Source of the DNA: Blastocatellia bacterium
Lineage (GTDB): Bacteria; Acidobacteriota; Blastocatellia; UBA7656
Assembly (NCBI GenBank): GCA_022615215.1
Contig: JAKEHD010000115.1
Span: forward strand, 1-5,508
Length of the DNA: 5,508 nt
Direction: 5' to 3'
The position numbers and the translations under genes are program-made. The notes under the pieces are model-generated. The model was not told the DNA's origin. It searched no databases and worked only from the letters and a program-made list of their open reading frames with translations. Of the stretch, positions 5,069-5,508 are shown piece by piece (position 1 is the stretch's first letter; the number at the start of each line of letters is the position of its first letter).

Positions 5069-5508
5069 ATGCCGAGAAAGAAATTATCGAAGGCAACGGA
5101 AGCTTCCGTATCGGACTATCGCCACGATGCAACGCGAAAGAACAATCCGCCTGCGGGTATCGCCGCTCAGGGCATGGTGCGCGAAGTCCCGAAGGTCGAA
5201 TATGCTTATAACCCTCACCTGCCGCCCGTTCTGCGCTCGGACCCTGCGGCGGGCGCGGATAGTTTGCCCGAACTCGTCAGCGCAGCACGCACGCGCCCGC
5301 TGACTGCCGAAGAAGCGATTATGATCGCCGAAGCCCTGCGCCATCAGGAACCCTGGCTTGAATGGGCGGGCAAGCGCGAGAAGAAGAGTTTCGAGGTCGA
5401 TCCTGTTGCCCTTCACATACACGAGCGCATTTCGACTCAGGCGATACTCAAGGTCGCCAAACGCGAGGACGCGCAGCGGTCGCTCTTTGCCGACCCGCAG
5501 CAGGATTA
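5069..5508 (+). CDS. site-specific DNA methyltransferase, type III Mod-like, N-terminal part
   Basis: The first 146 codons of a gene cut by the right edge. From memory of the family, the reading MPRKKLSKATEASVSDYRHDATRKNNPPAGIAAQG, then YAYNPHLPPVLRSDP, RPLTAEEA, EPWLEWAGKREKKSFEVDPVALHIHERISTQAIL and RSLFADPQQDY resembles the N-terminal extension of large adenine-specific methyltransferases annotated as type III restriction-modification Mod-like. The catalytic DPPY and FxGxG motifs would lie beyond the window, so activity cannot be judged. Start choice: GAAGGAG lies 5 bases before the ATG and no earlier in-frame start is better. It follows the DUF262 gene by 28 bp. A helicase-nuclease (Res-like) subunit often comes next in such loci. 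Confidence 0.75.
   Translation, partial: MPRKKLSKATEASVSDYRHDATRKNNPPAGIAAQGMVREVPKVEYAYNPHLPPVLRSDPAAGADSLPELVSAARTRPLTAEEAIMIAEALRHQEPWLEWAGKREKKSFEVDPVALHIHERISTQAILKVAKREDAQRSLFADPQQD

Noticed and set aside
5084..5422. Minus-strand open frame of 112 codons at the right edge
   Set aside because: It is antisense to the methyltransferase start, whose translation is recognisable, and it has no family features.

Overview
This is bacterial DNA of roughly even base composition. It carries one tRNA and strongly Shine-Dalgarno-led genes on both strands. The host is probably selenocysteine-using, because the last gene of the left-hand operon only makes sense if an in-frame UGA is decoded as Sec. 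The lineage cannot be fixed from the sequence. The gene mix (luciferase-family oxidoreductase, alpha/beta hydrolase, peroxiredoxin; repeat-rich intergenic DNA with ATGAATGA-type motifs) would suit an environmental bacterium such as an Acidobacteriota or Desulfobacterota relative, but this is a guess.

Left half (about 262-2685, minus strand) is a tight three-gene operon. It encodes an LLM-class flavin-dependent oxidoreductase (2685 to 1531), an alpha/beta hydrolase that overlaps it by 38 bp (1568 to 723), and a BCP/PrxQ-like peroxiredoxin that starts 23 bp further on (699 to 262). The peroxiredoxin gene is interrupted by TGA at 568-570, exactly where the peroxidatic cysteine belongs (TPG-U-T). 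A hairpin of bacterial SECIS type follows at 532-554, so I read it as a full-length 145-residue selenoprotein. The operon looks like an oxidation plus hydrolysis module with a peroxide-detoxifying partner.

The far left (1-261) has no recognisable complete gene. It holds dense inverted repeats, a degraded copy of the peroxiredoxin 3' end, and possibly the first 16 codons of another minus-strand gene.

The middle (2686-3288) is a divergent intergenic region. It holds a good sigma70-type promoter (2851-2879), a short leader with competing hairpins, and a tRNA-Arg(CCG) gene (2962-3034). Beyond it lies a 254-bp leader with a long inverted repeat.

Right half (3289-5508, plus strand) starts what looks like a defence cassette. 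A 583-residue DUF262-DUF1524 (GmrSD/SspE-like) putative nuclease is followed 28 bp later by the N-terminal 146 codons of a site-specific DNA methyltransferase of the type III Mod-like group, cut by the window edge. A modification-sensing type of nuclease next to a DNA methyltransferase, downstream of a tRNA gene, suggests a restriction-like island. Together with the selenoprotein, this is the most interesting content of the window.
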